Shown here: one piece after another, positions 8,867-17,995 of the stretch | Layout: every line of letters begins with the position of its first letter | How positions within the stretch are numbered: position 1 is the first letter of the stretch | From: Bacteroidales bacterium | GTDB taxonomy: Bacteria; Bacteroidota; Bacteroidia; Bacteroidales; Lentimicrobiaceae | Assembly: GCA_016788045.1 (NCBI GenBank) | Contig: JAEUTG010000004.1 | Span: 62,001 to 126,000, forward strand | Direction of reading: 5' to 3' | Length of the DNA: 64,000 bases | The notes under the pieces: generated by a model | Told to the model about the DNA's origin: nothing | Databases searched by the model: none | The model's input: the letters and a program-made list of their open reading frames with translations, nothing else | Program-made: the position numbers and the translations under genes

Positions 8867-9397
8867 TCAGAACTGAACCTCAGGTGCAGCAAATGTCAGC
8901 GGGTCATTGTTTATACCCATTTCGTAGTTTATTACCTGCAGGATTTCCGGCTCAATCCTGATCAGTACAAAGATCTCCTGCCATCCCGGGATGCCATCCC
9001 AGTAGTCACGTTTCTTTATTTTCAGCAATTCCTTGTCATCAATCACTGTTGCCTTGCCTGTGATGTTAACATATCCCCGGGCTACCTGATGGTTGGCGAA
9101 ATAAATGCTGACCGAAGGATTGCTTCTGATCTGACGTACTTTTAAACTGTTGCGCGAAGTAGCAAACCATATTACAAAGTCATCACCCAAAGGAAAGGGA
9201 TTCATGGTGCGGGTCTGAGGCCTTCCTGCTGAATCAACAGTTACGAAGCCACAATATACAGACTGTTTCATCAGATTTTTTGCAACTGTCAGCAGGGTAT
9301 CTCGTGTGTAAGTGGTCTGTGCATCCAGTGGAGGTTGTATCAAAATCAGGATAAGCGCTGTAACTGCAATTTTTATAAAAGTTCCGGTTGATTTCAT
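8867..9397 (-). CDS. Exported pyridoxamine 5'-phosphate oxidase-fold protein
   Basis: From the ATG at 9397 the protein is 176 residues. The first 27 look like a cleavable signal peptide (MKSTGTFIKIAVTALILILI, then a likely cut before QTTYTR). The mature part is a split-barrel PPOX-like domain, with GFVTVDSAGRPQTRTMNPF, then DDFVIWFATS, KVRQIRSNPSVSIYF and GYVNITGKATVIDD. This fold binds FMN, heme or F420. Relatives are nearly always cytoplasmic, so the signal peptide is notable. An ATG at 9424 would add nine residues ahead of the signal. The substrate is unknown. Confidence 0.8.
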   Translation of the reverse strand: MKSTGTFIKIAVTALILILIQPPLDAQTTYTRDTLLTVAKNLMKQSVYCGFVTVDSAGRPQTRTMNPFPLGDDFVIWFATSRNSLKVRQIRSNPSVSIYFANHQVARGYVNITGKATVIDDKELLKIKKRDYWDGIPGWQEIFVLIRIEPEILQVINYEMGINNDPLTFAAPEVQF

Positions 9398-9823
9398 ATT
9401 CTGTGGTTTGTTGAGTTGATTCATGGGTAACGCGATTATGTTTGTGTTTGCTGGTTCTGTTTCCGGCTGAAATCAGAATGCAAAAATGACCTTATGAAAC
9501 AACACATTCCACATTATTTCGGTAAAAGCATCTTTTCTGGCATTGAAAGCCCTGATTTTACCATTGAATGACAAATCCTGAAAAAATATTCCTTATTGTC
9601 AGCTCAAATTGGAACCAATCGCACAAAGGTTGACGCCAGTGCTTTTTATTGGCTTTTTTCGCATTGGTTTGGCGCAATTCTTTGACTTGTATATTCATAC
9701 AGTCAAACAGATTCACATAATTGACCGGAAGATCAGGTTTCAATGCACCTGATCCGATTGTATCCTGCTTTTTTGCCGTTTGTATTTTCCATGAGTATTT
9801 CCTACATTTACCAAAAATGCCCG
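9398..9823. other. Non-coding stretch between divergent genes
   Basis: About 425 bases separate the PPOX-like gene (leftward) from the GreA-like gene (rightward). A 61-codon leftward reading frame at 9558-9743 has no protein-like features. No clear promoter or repeat was seen apart from short AT-rich hairpins around 9630-9660. Confidence 0.4.
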
Positions 9824-10276
9824 ATGGAAGACCTGAAACTGAAACACGAACTGGTGAACGCCTGCCTCAAATTAAAGCAGGAGAGCGAGCTCAATCTGAT
9901 GCAGGCCATACAGGAAGCTGAGTTGAGTGCCAACGAATACGGTCAGCCGAAAGACCGTTACGATTCTTACCGGGAGCAGCTTTCTGCCCGGCGGGAGATG
10001 CTTACCCGTCAGCTGCAGAAGGTACAGGAGGAGCTGGGCCTGCTCGACCGCATCGACCTGAGCCGTCCGTGCGAGGTAGCCGGTTTCGGAGCCGTGGTAA
10101 TCACCCCGGTACAAAAGGTCTTTATTGCCGTTGGCATGGGCAAGGTAGCTGCAGCAGATACTGAGTACTATGTGATCTCGCCGGTGGTGCCGTTTGCCCA
10201 GGCCATCAAGGGGCTGCGGCGTGGCGATACCTTTGCATTTAATGGCAAAAAGCTGAATATCATTGAATTGTACTAA
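9824..10276 (+). CDS. GreA/GreB-like transcript cleavage factor family protein
   Basis: A 150-residue protein starting MEDLKLKHELVNACLKLKQ at 9824. It has the Gre layout: an N-terminal antiparallel coiled coil (about residues 5-80, with LMQAIQEAELSANE in the tip region) and a C-terminal FKBP-like domain ending VPFAQAIKGLRRGDTFAFN. In the family the coiled coil enters the RNA polymerase secondary channel. This short form is common in Bacteroidota and diverges from canonical GreA, so cleavage activity is not assured. The longer frame from 9743 adds a hydrophobic N-terminus that the family lacks, so the internal ATG was chosen. Confidence 0.75.
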   Translation: MEDLKLKHELVNACLKLKQESELNLMQAIQEAELSANEYGQPKDRYDSYREQLSARREMLTRQLQKVQEELGLLDRIDLSRPCEVAGFGAVVITPVQKVFIAVGMGKVAAADTEYYVISPVVPFAQAIKGLRRGDTFAFNGKKLNIIELY

Positions 10277-10287
10277 CGGTTCGGGGA

Positions 10288-12273
10288 TTACTCAAAGCCG
10301 GCAAAGTCGGGGGCTCCCGTCCTCAGTTGTTCATAATTGTTTGCCTCCACATCCGACAATCCGAACCAGGTTCTGTTGCCATTGTCATCGGGTCGTCCGT
10401 ACCAGGTGAAACTGATCTGGAATGTTGAGAACACCAGATTTTCATTTTTAATCCTCATTCCAAGGTTCAGGGCGGTGAGAGGTTCCCTGAGCGACGATGG
10501 TTTGTTGCTGCTTCCGGCAACAGCCAGTTCGAAGGAGGTAAATCCTGCAAAGCGGAATCCCATGAGGTAGTAAGGTGAGAAAAGCACGGTTTCGGCTTTC
10601 AGCCCCAGCCGTTGGATTCCGCTTTTGCTGAAGTTGCTGAAGGCGGGGGAGAAGCGGTCGTTGCTCAGGTTCAGGCTATTGCTGGTCTCACGGTTGATGC
10701 CACACTTATACGAAAGTGAAAGGAAACCACGCAGGCGGTAATTGCCTGCAAGGTAAAGCCGGGTAATGTATTCCGAGCCAAATCCGGCGATACCATCGCT
10801 GAAAGACTTTTGGTTGAAGTAACCCGAACCTTCCAGCCAGCCATAGACAAAATCACCGGAACCGAAGCGGATTCCTGTGATCAGTTTCAGTCCGGTATAG
10901 TAACGCTTGCTGAGGATGCTGCTTTCATAACCGAAGTTCAGCAGCAGGCCTTTGCCGGTGGGGATGTCCTCGGTACGGCCGAAGCTGCGGATCATGTTGG
11001 TTTTGTAATAACCACCCCTGAGCAGACTGACCCCTGCAATATACCGGGTTAACGTTACCATGGGCATGGGTGTTTCAACCAACAGGGGTGGGGTGCTGCG
11101 AAAATTTATGTTGTAATAACGGCCTGTAAAGGTCAGTACACTTCTTTCGCCAAACGGTGAATTATACCGGTTGATGATCGTGGAGTAACCTCCCCAGAAG
11201 TCGTAAACATTGAATGTATAGGGAAAGGAGGGCGATTCACCCTTCAGCAGTGTTGTGGTGGTTTGGTAGATGTTGATACCACCGGCTGTCCTGGTTTCAG
11301 GATCGGTAAATGGCTTGTTAACACGGAATCCGGTAAGCCGGTAATCGGGGTTGTTGTTCCAGACCAGCTCAAAGTCGGTAAATGTTCGGAACAGGTTTCT
11401 GATTTTGTAGCTGCCGGCATCGAGGTAGAGCCCGGGCCGGGCCCTGGTTTTCAATCCCAAAGTCTGGGATGCCTGATGCCCGAACCCGAAGATATTGCGG
11501 TTGTAAAGCCTCACAGAAGCTGAAGTTGAGCTTTTAACTTTCACATCAAAGCCCAGCGGGAACAGGTCCTTGATCACCAGCACCACATCCACACTGTCGC
11601 CAACGGCACTTTTGCAAACGAGAAAGCGGGCATCGTCAAACAGCGATGACTCCCTGATAAGCCGTTCATTGTCGGCAGTTTTCACCGCATCGAAAGTGTC
11701 ACCTTCCCGGAAACGGAGGTATTTTCGAATTACGGCATCGGAGGTGTTGAAATGCAGCCGGTTAAGTGATTTGTCAAGTAAATTGCCCGAAAACCAGGTG
11801 GTATCGAAGACCGTGCCGCCAAAAACCGGTACTTTCACAATCCTGACCGACCGGATGACCTTACCGGTTTCTGCCTGAAATTGAATGGTCTCAACCTGTG
11901 GTCCGGCATTCATATCGTATTCGGGTGCCGGTTTCCTGAAAAGCAATGGGTAAAGGTTCCGGTAAATAAAGTGATGGTCAGCCTCTGCCTTCAGCTTCTG
12001 ATAAAAATTGCCCGATGATTCAAACCGTTTCTTCTGCATTTCATAGCGCAGGCTGTCTGAAGTGCGTTTTACCCGAATATTGCCGGATTTGATTCTCAGC
12101 CGTGCTATGCTGTCGTGATGTACTTGTGCTGAAGTTACACAGGGGAGAAGCATCAGTACAATAATTAAGAGCAGAAAGAACAGGCTGTATACAACCAGCC
12201 CGGAGTCAGCCGTGCGCAATCGGTGCGACATTTCAGATACCTTTTCTGGCATGTTGAGGTCCGGGAAAATCAT
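10288..12273 (-). CDS. BamA/TamA-like outer-membrane barrel protein with POTRA domain
   Basis: A 661-residue envelope protein. An N-terminal hydrophobic segment (LVVYSLFFLLLIIVLMLLP, about 26-44) ends near SAQVHH and acts as signal. It is followed by a polar linker and a POTRA-like domain (about 165-235, including RKYLRFREGDTFD and NERLIRESSLFDDARF), where BamA relatives bind partner chains. The rest is a barrel-like array of alternating strands. The last residue is Glu, so the usual C-terminal aromatic signal is absent; the barrel end needs care. Its job is probably outer-membrane protein insertion or small-molecule export. It is divergent from its GreA-like neighbour's end and lies downstream of rplS, with a terminator between. 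Confidence 0.75.
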   Translation of the reverse strand: MIFPDLNMPEKVSEMSHRLRTADSGLVVYSLFFLLLIIVLMLLPCVTSAQVHHDSIARLRIKSGNIRVKRTSDSLRYEMQKKRFESSGNFYQKLKAEADHHFIYRNLYPLLFRKPAPEYDMNAGPQVETIQFQAETGKVIRSVRIVKVPVFGGTVFDTTWFSGNLLDKSLNRLHFNTSDAVIRKYLRFREGDTFDAVKTADNERLIRESSLFDDARFLVCKSAVGDSVDVVLVIKDLFPLGFDVKVKSSTSASVRLYNRNIFGFGHQASQTLGLKTRARPGLYLDAGSYKIRNLFRTFTDFELVWNNNPDYRLTGFRVNKPFTDPETRTAGGINIYQTTTTLLKGESPSFPYTFNVYDFWGGYSTIINRYNSPFGERSVLTFTGRYYNINFRSTPPLLVETPMPMVTLTRYIAGVSLLRGGYYKTNMIRSFGRTEDIPTGKGLLLNFGYESSILSKRYYTGLKLITGIRFGSGDFVYGWLEGSGYFNQKSFSDGIAGFGSEYITRLYLAGNYRLRGFLSLSYKCGINRETSNSLNLSNDRFSPAFSNFSKSGIQRLGLKAETVLFSPYYLMGFRFAGFTSFELAVAGSSNKPSSLREPLTALNLGMRIKNENLVFSTFQISFTWYGRPDDNGNRTWFGLSDVEANNYEQLRTGAPDFAGFE

Positions 12274-12341
12274 GGTCAGGGTTAAATACGCTATTGCAAC
12301 AAGTTTGCTCGGAAGGTAAAGTTATTACAAAAAAAGTACCG

Positions 12342-12375
12342 AAAAAAAAAGCCCGGCACAAAGGCCAGGCTTTTC
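12342..12375 (-). terminator. Rho-independent terminator after rplS
   Basis: Leftward strand: AAGCCTGGC, a short loop, then GCCGGGCTT followed by a run of at least eight T. It lies 20 bases past the rplS stop and separates that gene from the BamA-like gene. Confidence 0.85.
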
Positions 12376-12394
12376 AACACTTATGAAAACAAAA

Positions 12395-12751
12395 TTAGAC
12401 TCTTTTCTCTTTGATACGGGCTTTCTTACCTTTGAGTTCGCGGAGGTAAAAGATGCGGGCTCTGCGAACAACACCACGTTTGTTCACATCAATTTTTTCA
12501 ATAAAAGGTGAAGCGAACGGGAAAATCCTTTCAACTCCCGTGCTGCCGGAAACTTTACGTACGGTAAAGGTTTCGGTGGCATTTTCGCCTGAGCGCTGAA
12601 GAACTACGCCCTGAAACTGCTGGATTCTTTCCTTGTCACCTTCTTTGATTTTATAGTGAACGGTTACAGTATCGCCAGCTTTGAAGATAGGAAATTCCTT
12701 TTTTGTCACCAGAGTATCCTCAACGTATTTTACTAATGCCTTCTTGCTCAT
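12395..12751 (-). CDS. rplS: 50S ribosomal protein L19
   Basis: A 118-residue basic protein of the large ribosomal subunit, at the 30S-50S interface. It shows the L19 core: [43 protein letters not shown] and the C-terminal [18 protein letters not shown]. Its length is normal. The ATG at 12751 ([12 protein letters not shown]) is chosen over an upstream in-frame ATG at 12805, which adds 18 residues unlike L19. In many bacteria rplS follows trmD; here trmD is over 30 kb away. A strong terminator follows. Confidence 0.97.
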   Translation of the reverse strand: MSKKALVKYVEDTLVTKKEFPIFKAGDTVTVHYKIKEGDKERIQQFQGVVLQRSGENATETFTVRKVSGSTGVERIFPFASPFIEKIDVNKRGVVRRARIFYLRELKGKKARIKEKRV

Positions 12752-12885
12752 TATTTTAGGTATTAAATTGTTGCGTTTTTCAAAATGAGTGCAAATATAC
12801 GGCAATATTTTTCAATAAAACAAGCCCCTGCGGAAAATATCTTAAGATTGATGGGTTATTCAGTATTTGATGTGCCAGAAAAATA

Positions 12886-12912
12886 TGACACCATCCCGAT
12901 GTCCATCGGGAC
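12886..12912 (+). repeat. Left arm of a 27-base inverted repeat
   Basis: TGACACCATCCCGAT, four bases (gtcc), then ATCGGGAC. It is matched in inverted orientation at 13549-13575, differing only in the four loop bases. Each arm is itself a hairpin (CCCGAT/ATCGGG). Together the arms enclose the decayed GxxExxY gene. Confidence 0.75.
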
Positions 12913-12943
12913 CCAAAACACAAATTCTCACCAAAAATATTTA

Positions 12944-13328
12944 GAATCGATTCCTAAAGAATTAGATGTAATTGGTAAACAAATAGTTGATGCTGCTTAA
13001 ACAGTACATAAGAATCCTGGACATGGACTCCTTGAAAAAGTTTATGAGGTATGCTTTTGTTATGAATTATCAAAAAGGGGCTTATCTTACCAACACCAAA
13101 ATTGATGTTCCAAGAATTATGATGACATTGAATTCGATGAAGGATTGCGTTTAGACGTTTTTGTGGTGAAAAAGATAATTTGCGAACTAAAAGGCAAGAG
13201 AAACAATAAACTCAGTTTAACTTGCTCAAGTCTTAAGTCATTTGAAATTAACCAAGACGAGGTTAGGATATTTGATAAATCTCAATGTTGTGAGCATCAG
13301 AGATGGTATTAAACGCATAGCAAACTAA
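12944..13328 (+). pseudogene. Decayed GxxExxY family gene
   Basis: Fragments of a GxxExxY protein (a family often associated with mobile or defence-type accessory DNA, function unknown) can be read across several frames. ELDVIGKQIVDAA is followed by an in-frame TAA at 12998. The same frame then continues TVHKNPGHGLLEKVYEVCF, where GHGLLEKVY is the family signature. KIDVPRI needs one frame change at about 13098. YDDIEFDEGLRLDVFVVKK and ICELKGK return to the first frame. The conserved end, NLNVVSIRDGIKRIAN, needs another change near 13270. One nonsense codon and about three frame changes make it non-functional. No clear start codon remains. Confidence 0.7.
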
Positions 13329-13474
13329 ATAAAGTGGTTAACCTCAGAAGTACGCTAGATTCATAATTTCCAATTATGCCTGCATTATTTCAGCCCTGAA
13401 GATTGTATAAATTAAATCACTATTGTCCGATTAAAGAAAAAGAAACCTTGACACCAAAACTCCTAGCCACCAAC

Positions 13475-13494
13475 CTGTCTGCCTGAGCAGACAG
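13475..13494. repeat. Short palindrome of the CCTGTCTGC type
   Basis: CTGTCTGC, four bases, GCAGACAG: a perfect 8-base stem in non-coding DNA, with GGCAGG following. It resembles the repeat words at 4270-4371 and is probably the same class of dispersed intergenic element. Confidence 0.5.
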
Positions 13495-13548
13495 GCAGGA
13501 ATCACTCTAAATCAGATAAATAAGTTGGTGCTTTCTTGGTGTTCTGGA

Positions 13549-13575
13549 GTCCCGATACCTATCGGGATGGTGTCA
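13549..13575 (-). repeat. Right arm of the 27-base inverted repeat
   Basis: Reverse complement of the arm at 12886-12912 apart from the four central bases. Similarity continues outward for some 15 more bases (a GAACACCAAG-like word against AACACAAAT). Confidence 0.75.
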
Positions 13576-13720
13576 AAAAAATCTCCAGCACATTAAAAAA
13601 TGAAATACCTAGATTGATTTTGCCATTCCGTAGCCCTTCACCTTTATTCACCGACAATTTCATTTGCAGGCAAGACCAAAAACCTGTAAGTTTGTATGTA
13701 CCAATCAAAACATTCGTTTT

Positions 13721-14407
13721 ATGAAACATCTATTGCTGTTAGCGCTTTCTTCTTTTCTCACTGTCAGCTTGTTAGCTCAGGATTGTGAGGGTTATTTCCC
13801 TGCTAAGGGTGGCACTTTTATTGAAACCAAAAACTATGATGCCAAAGGGAAACTTACCGGTACCAGTCAGCAGACCATCCTTTCGGTAGACCAGATTCCC
13901 GGAGGACTGAGTCTGAAAGTTAAAAGTGAATCGCTCGACAGCAAGGATAAACTGCAATATTCACAGGAACTTGGCATGCGTTGTGAAAACGGCGTTTTTT
14001 ATATGGATATGAAGAATTTCCTTGACCCGAATACCATGAGCGGTTTCAAGGATATGGAGGTTTCAGTAGACGGGATAGATCTGGAGTATCCATCGGTTCT
14101 GCAAATCGGGCAGACGCTGAAGGATGGCGATATCCAGATGAAATTTATGTCGGGTGGAATGTCCATTATGACCATGTCGGTGCGTATGTTCAACCGCAAG
14201 GTGGAAGCGCTGGAAAGCATCACTACGCCGGCCGGAACCTTTGAGTGTTACAAACTGACCTACGACATGGAAATCAAATCTATGATTAAAATGACTGTCA
14301 AAGCCACCCAATGGGTTGCCCGCAATGTAGGTGCAGTGAAAACAGAATCGTTTGATAAGAACGGTAAATTGGTTGGATATTCCCTGTTGACAGCTTTCAG
14401 GAATTAA
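13721..14407 (+). CDS. Secreted DUF3108/TapB-like protein
   Basis: From the ATG at 13721 the protein is 228 residues, with a signal peptide (MKHLLLLALSSFLTVSLLAQ) probably cut before DCEGYF. The mature domain is beta-rich, with repeated strands such as FIETKNYDAKGKLTGTS and, near the end, GTFECYKLTYDMEIK and WVARNVGAVKTESFDKNGKL. This arrangement is typical of a periplasmic family annotated as DUF3108-like or TapB in Bacteroidota; no activity is known. The frame is open from 13664, but those extra residues are not signal-like. It is monocistronic, next to the decayed repeat region. Confidence 0.75.
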   Translation: MKHLLLLALSSFLTVSLLAQDCEGYFPAKGGTFIETKNYDAKGKLTGTSQQTILSVDQIPGGLSLKVKSESLDSKDKLQYSQELGMRCENGVFYMDMKNFLDPNTMSGFKDMEVSVDGIDLEYPSVLQIGQTLKDGDIQMKFMSGGMSIMTMSVRMFNRKVEALESITTPAGTFECYKLTYDMEIKSMIKMTVKATQWVARNVGAVKTESFDKNGKLVGYSLLTAFRN

Positions 14408-14540
14408 CTTCCAACATCAGTGGTCCGGCATCAACCCGGTAACGTCTCTGCCTGATAGCGGTAATTGCTCAGGAAGGTTTCCGGGAGAGGTTTTTTGTGC
14501 TGCCTTTTTTCAGACCTTTGTTCTCTAAAATTCAACTCAA

Positions 14541-16628
14541 TTGGGCTTACAGTTTGTTTCAGCTTATTCCTGGTGGTTTCTGCCGCTATGCCTGATTACA
14601 GGAGCTGCGTTGGCATGGGTTCTTTATTACAAAAACAGATCGGATGACTTCTCGCTCCGTTTGCGCTGGCTGCTTGCAGTTTTCCGTTTTGTTTCAGGCA
14701 GCCTCATAGCCTTTCTCCTGCTTGCTCCCATGGTGAAAACAAGTGTACGCAATACCGAAAAACCGGTTGTGGTGATCGGTATCGACAATTCACGTTCCAT
14801 GACCGGTAGTGCTGATTCTGTCTTTGTACGGCAGGAACTCAGGTCTCAGCTGGACCAACTGGCAAAAAAACTGGGAAGCGATTTTGAGGTGGTCAGCTAT
14901 ACCTTTGGTGAAGAAGTGAAGGTAAGCGACAGTGCCGTTTTTTCAGAGAATATGTCTGACATCGGAAGTTTTATCAGGCAGGTTTCCACAAGGTATTACA
15001 ACCGGAATCTGGGCGCCATGATTATGGCTACCGACGGAATCTACAATGCCGGCACCGATCCGGCCTTTCAGGCTGATGACCTTCCGTTTCCGGTATATTC
15101 CATCAATACCGGCGATACCACCCAACGTCGTGATATCCTGATAAAGAAGATCAATTATAACCGTACAGCCTATAAAGGAAACCGTTTTCCGCTGGAAATA
15201 CTCATTCAGGCTTTTGAAGCCTCGGGCAAAACCTGCAGGCTGGAGGTTAACCAGAACGGTGCAGGGTTCTATAGTCAGGATCTGCGTTTTACTTCCGACA
15301 AGCAACTGGTCACTGTTCCCGTGATGGCCAGCGCCAGTGAAACAGGAAAGGTGAAATTCAGAATAGCTGTCTCTGTGGTGGAGGATGAAGTCAATGAGTC
15401 GAACAATGTGCGCGAAATCATTGTCGAGGTTAAGGAAAGCCGCCAGAAAATAGCCATCATTGCCCATTCACCCCACCCCGATCTGGCCGCTATTGAAAGA
15501 AGCCTTGGCAACAGCAACAACTTTGAAACAAACCTGATTACCGATGGGAATTTTACCGGCAACCTTGCTGATTACAGTATGGTAATACTGCACCAGTTGC
15601 CATCGCAATCGAACAGAATGACCCGGGAACTGGCTGAAATTGAACGCCTTGGTATTCCTGTTCTTTTTATACTCGGAAGTCAGTCAGATATTTCTGCCTT
15701 CAATACGCTCCGGACTGGTATTCAGATTACCGGTTTCAACGGATTATACAATGAGGCATTGCCTGTCATCAACCCTTCATTTCCTTTATTTATTGTATCT
15801 GAAGACATAAAACAACTGCTTCGTGATGTGCCACCGCTGATGGCGCCTTTCGGGAAGTTCAGCACAGGCAATGCTTCTACTGTGCTTGCCTTGCAGGCCA
15901 TCGGAAACTCCTCAACCAATATGCCGCTGATCGTGTTCAGTCAGCAGCCCGAAAGACGCATCGGTGTGATTGCCGGTGAAGGTCTCTGGAAGTGGCGGAT
16001 CAGCGATTTTCAGAAAAACAACAGCCACCTCGCTTTTGACGAACTGCTGGGTAAAATGATGCAATACCTGGTCATCCGCGAAGAAAAGGGAAGGTTCAGG
16101 GTATCACACCGCGATTTCTATGCGGAAAATGAAAGCATTGAATTCGGGGCCACTCTGCTGAATGAAACCGGCGAACTGATCAACGACCAACTGGTGAAAA
16201 TGACAATTTCCGGTGATGACGGAAATAAATACGAATTTGAGTTTTCGGCAATAGGGGAGGCGTATACCCTGAATGCAGGAAGTCTGAAGCCCGGACTGTA
16301 TGAGTATACGGCTACAGCAGGATCCGGCATTGATATGCTCACACAACGAGGCAGTTTCGTGGTTACAGCGCTTAACCTTGAAGACATCAACACGGTCGCC
16401 AACCACCAAATCCTCAACCGCTTGTCTTATCTTACCGGAGGTAAAAGCATCAGCCCTGCTGAAATAGCCTCACTGGCTGAACTCATCAGTTCGAGGGAAG
16501 ACATGAAGCCCGTAACCTATACACGGAAACGCTATACTGATCTGCTTAACTTTTATCCCCTCCTGCTGCTGATCATCGGGTTGTTGAGTGCAGAATGGTT
16601 CCTGAGAAAATACCACGGCAGTTATTAG
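14541..16628 (+). CDS. Membrane-anchored VWA domain protein
   Basis: A 695-residue inner-membrane protein. Two N-terminal membrane segments (about 8-28 and 42-62) are followed by a von Willebrand A domain with the metal-ion site DNSRSM (DxSxS, about 83-88). A glutamine-amidotransferase-like Rossmann domain comes next (about 305-500, IAIIAHSPHPDL ... ILGSQSDIS), and a last membrane helix lies near the C-terminus (LLNFYPLLLLIIGLLSAEWF). This matches a conserved Bacteroidota family related to BatA-type proteins; its partner and role are unknown. The start is a TTG at 14541. The residues after it, GLQFVSAYSWWFLPL, fit the family N-terminus, and no ATG is in frame upstream of the first helix. Confidence 0.85.
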   Translation: MGLQFVSAYSWWFLPLCLITGAALAWVLYYKNRSDDFSLRLRWLLAVFRFVSGSLIAFLLLAPMVKTSVRNTEKPVVVIGIDNSRSMTGSADSVFVRQELRSQLDQLAKKLGSDFEVVSYTFGEEVKVSDSAVFSENMSDIGSFIRQVSTRYYNRNLGAMIMATDGIYNAGTDPAFQADDLPFPVYSINTGDTTQRRDILIKKINYNRTAYKGNRFPLEILIQAFEASGKTCRLEVNQNGAGFYSQDLRFTSDKQLVTVPVMASASETGKVKFRIAVSVVEDEVNESNNVREIIVEVKESRQKIAIIAHSPHPDLAAIERSLGNSNNFETNLITDGNFTGNLADYSMVILHQLPSQSNRMTRELAEIERLGIPVLFILGSQSDISAFNTLRTGIQITGFNGLYNEALPVINPSFPLFIVSEDIKQLLRDVPPLMAPFGKFSTGNASTVLALQAIGNSSTNMPLIVFSQQPERRIGVIAGEGLWKWRISDFQKNNSHLAFDELLGKMMQYLVIREEKGRFRVSHRDFYAENESIEFGATLLNETGELINDQLVKMTISGDDGNKYEFEFSAIGEAYTLNAGSLKPGLYEYTATAGSGIDMLTQRGSFVVTALNLEDINTVANHQILNRLSYLTGGKSISPAEIASLAELISSREDMKPVTYTRKRYTDLLNFYPLLLLIIGLLSAEWFLRKYHGSY

Positions 16629-16741
16629 ATGCCTGGCCGGTAGAAAACTACTGTTGAAAAAAAATCTCATCCGTACTTCCAATGTTTACCGGATAACGAT
16701 GATTAAAAACTAATCATTTTTTAATTGATAGTTAAGAACAT

Positions 16742-17995
16742 ATGGCTTCTTTTCTGTTTTATCTGATCCTTGCTTTAGTAACTGCAGGATTTCTTTTTGG
16801 TCAGCTGCTGGCCCTGCTCAACCACCGGCAGAGGTTTAAACCTGTTCCTGCCATTCTTCACGGGGTGTATTCCCCTGAACGGTACAGCAAATACCTGGAG
16901 TACAAAAAGGTATCCTATCGTTTCGGACTGCTGATGGCATGGCTTTCTTTTGGAGCAACACTGCTGATGCTGAATGGTGGTTTTATTCTGGTTGATTCAC
17001 TGGCGATCGGCATAACAGATAGTTCCGTGATTCAGGCCCTGATCTTTTTTGGCACCATCGGACTGGCTGCAGATCTGTTGTCCACTCCGTTTGACGTATA
17101 CGATACTTTCGTGATAGAACAGCGGTTTGGGTTTAACAAAACCACCTGTAAAGTTTACATTGCTGACAAGCTGAAATCGTGGTTGCTGGCTGCTGTGATC
17201 GGAGGTGGCCTGCTAAGCCTGATCGTGTGGATGTATGCCCTGCTTGGCGCCGATTTCTGGTGGCTGGCCTGGTTGACAATCACCGTTTTCTCTTTGCTGA
17301 TGAGCCTGTTCTATTCTAACCTGATAGTTCCGTTGTTCAACAAGCAGACTCCGCTTGAAGAAGGGGAACTACGAACTGCGCTTGAAAATCTGGCAGGGCG
17401 CACAGGCTTTGGCCTGAAAGATATTTACATCATTGACGGATCGAAACGTTCAACCCGTGCCAATGCCTATTTTACCGGCTTAGGAAGGATGAAGCGCATT
17501 GTGTTGTACGACACCCTGCTGCAGAAGCATACCACTGCTCAGATTGTTTCAGTGCTGGCCCATGAAATAGGTCACTACCGGAAAAAACATACCCTGAAGA
17601 CGCTGATACTTTCGGTTATTCAGACAGGAATTGTGCTTTACCTGTTTTCGCTCGTTGTAGGTTCACCGGTGATTTATGAGGCTCTCGGCAGCAGTCACCA
17701 TTCATTTCATCTGGGGCTTGTGGTTTTCCTTATCCTGTATAGTCCTGTTTCAACCATCACCTCCATTGGCCTGAACTACATGTCAAGAAGATTCGAGTTT
17801 CAGGCCGACCGTTTCGCAGCTGAGAATGCTGATGCCGGTGAGATGGTGGCATCACTCAGGATGCTAACTGCCGACAATATGTCGGATCTTACCCCGCATC
17901 CGGCTTACGTTTTCGTGAATTACTCACATCCGCCACTCAGAGAGCGGATTGAATCGATTCAACGATTTGCCGGAAGTCAGGTGAAGCAAGGATGA
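16742..17995 (+). CDS. M48 family zinc metalloprotease (Ste24/CAAX-protease type)
   Basis: A 417-residue integral membrane protease. It has the N-terminal multi-helix region of Ste24-type members (about residues 1-200), the catalytic HEIGH at 274-278, and the downstream EFQADRFA that supplies the third zinc ligand (about 352). Bacterial relatives degrade misfolded or damaged membrane proteins; no prenylated substrate is implied. Its length agrees with Ste24 rather than the shorter HtpX. The gene ends exactly where the convergent TPR gene ends: the two stop codons abut (TGA at 17993-17995, then the leftward TGA at 17996-17998). Confidence 0.93.
   Translation: MASFLFYLILALVTAGFLFGQLLALLNHRQRFKPVPAILHGVYSPERYSKYLEYKKVSYRFGLLMAWLSFGATLLMLNGGFILVDSLAIGITDSSVIQALIFFGTIGLAADLLSTPFDVYDTFVIEQRFGFNKTTCKVYIADKLKSWLLAAVIGGGLLSLIVWMYALLGADFWWLAWLTITVFSLLMSLFYSNLIVPLFNKQTPLEEGELRTALENLAGRTGFGLKDIYIIDGSKRSTRANAYFTGLGRMKRIVLYDTLLQKHTTAQIVSVLAHEIGHYRKKHTLKTLILSVIQTGIVLYLFSLVVGSPVIYEALGSSHHSFHLGLVVFLILYSPVSTITSIGLNYMSRRFEFQADRFAAENADAGEMVASLRMLTADNMSDLTPHPAYVFVNYSHPPLRERIESIQRFAGSQVKQG

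Noticed and set aside
9558-9743. Leftward 61-codon frame
   Set aside because: Short, no conserved features, lies in non-coding DNA between divergent genes.
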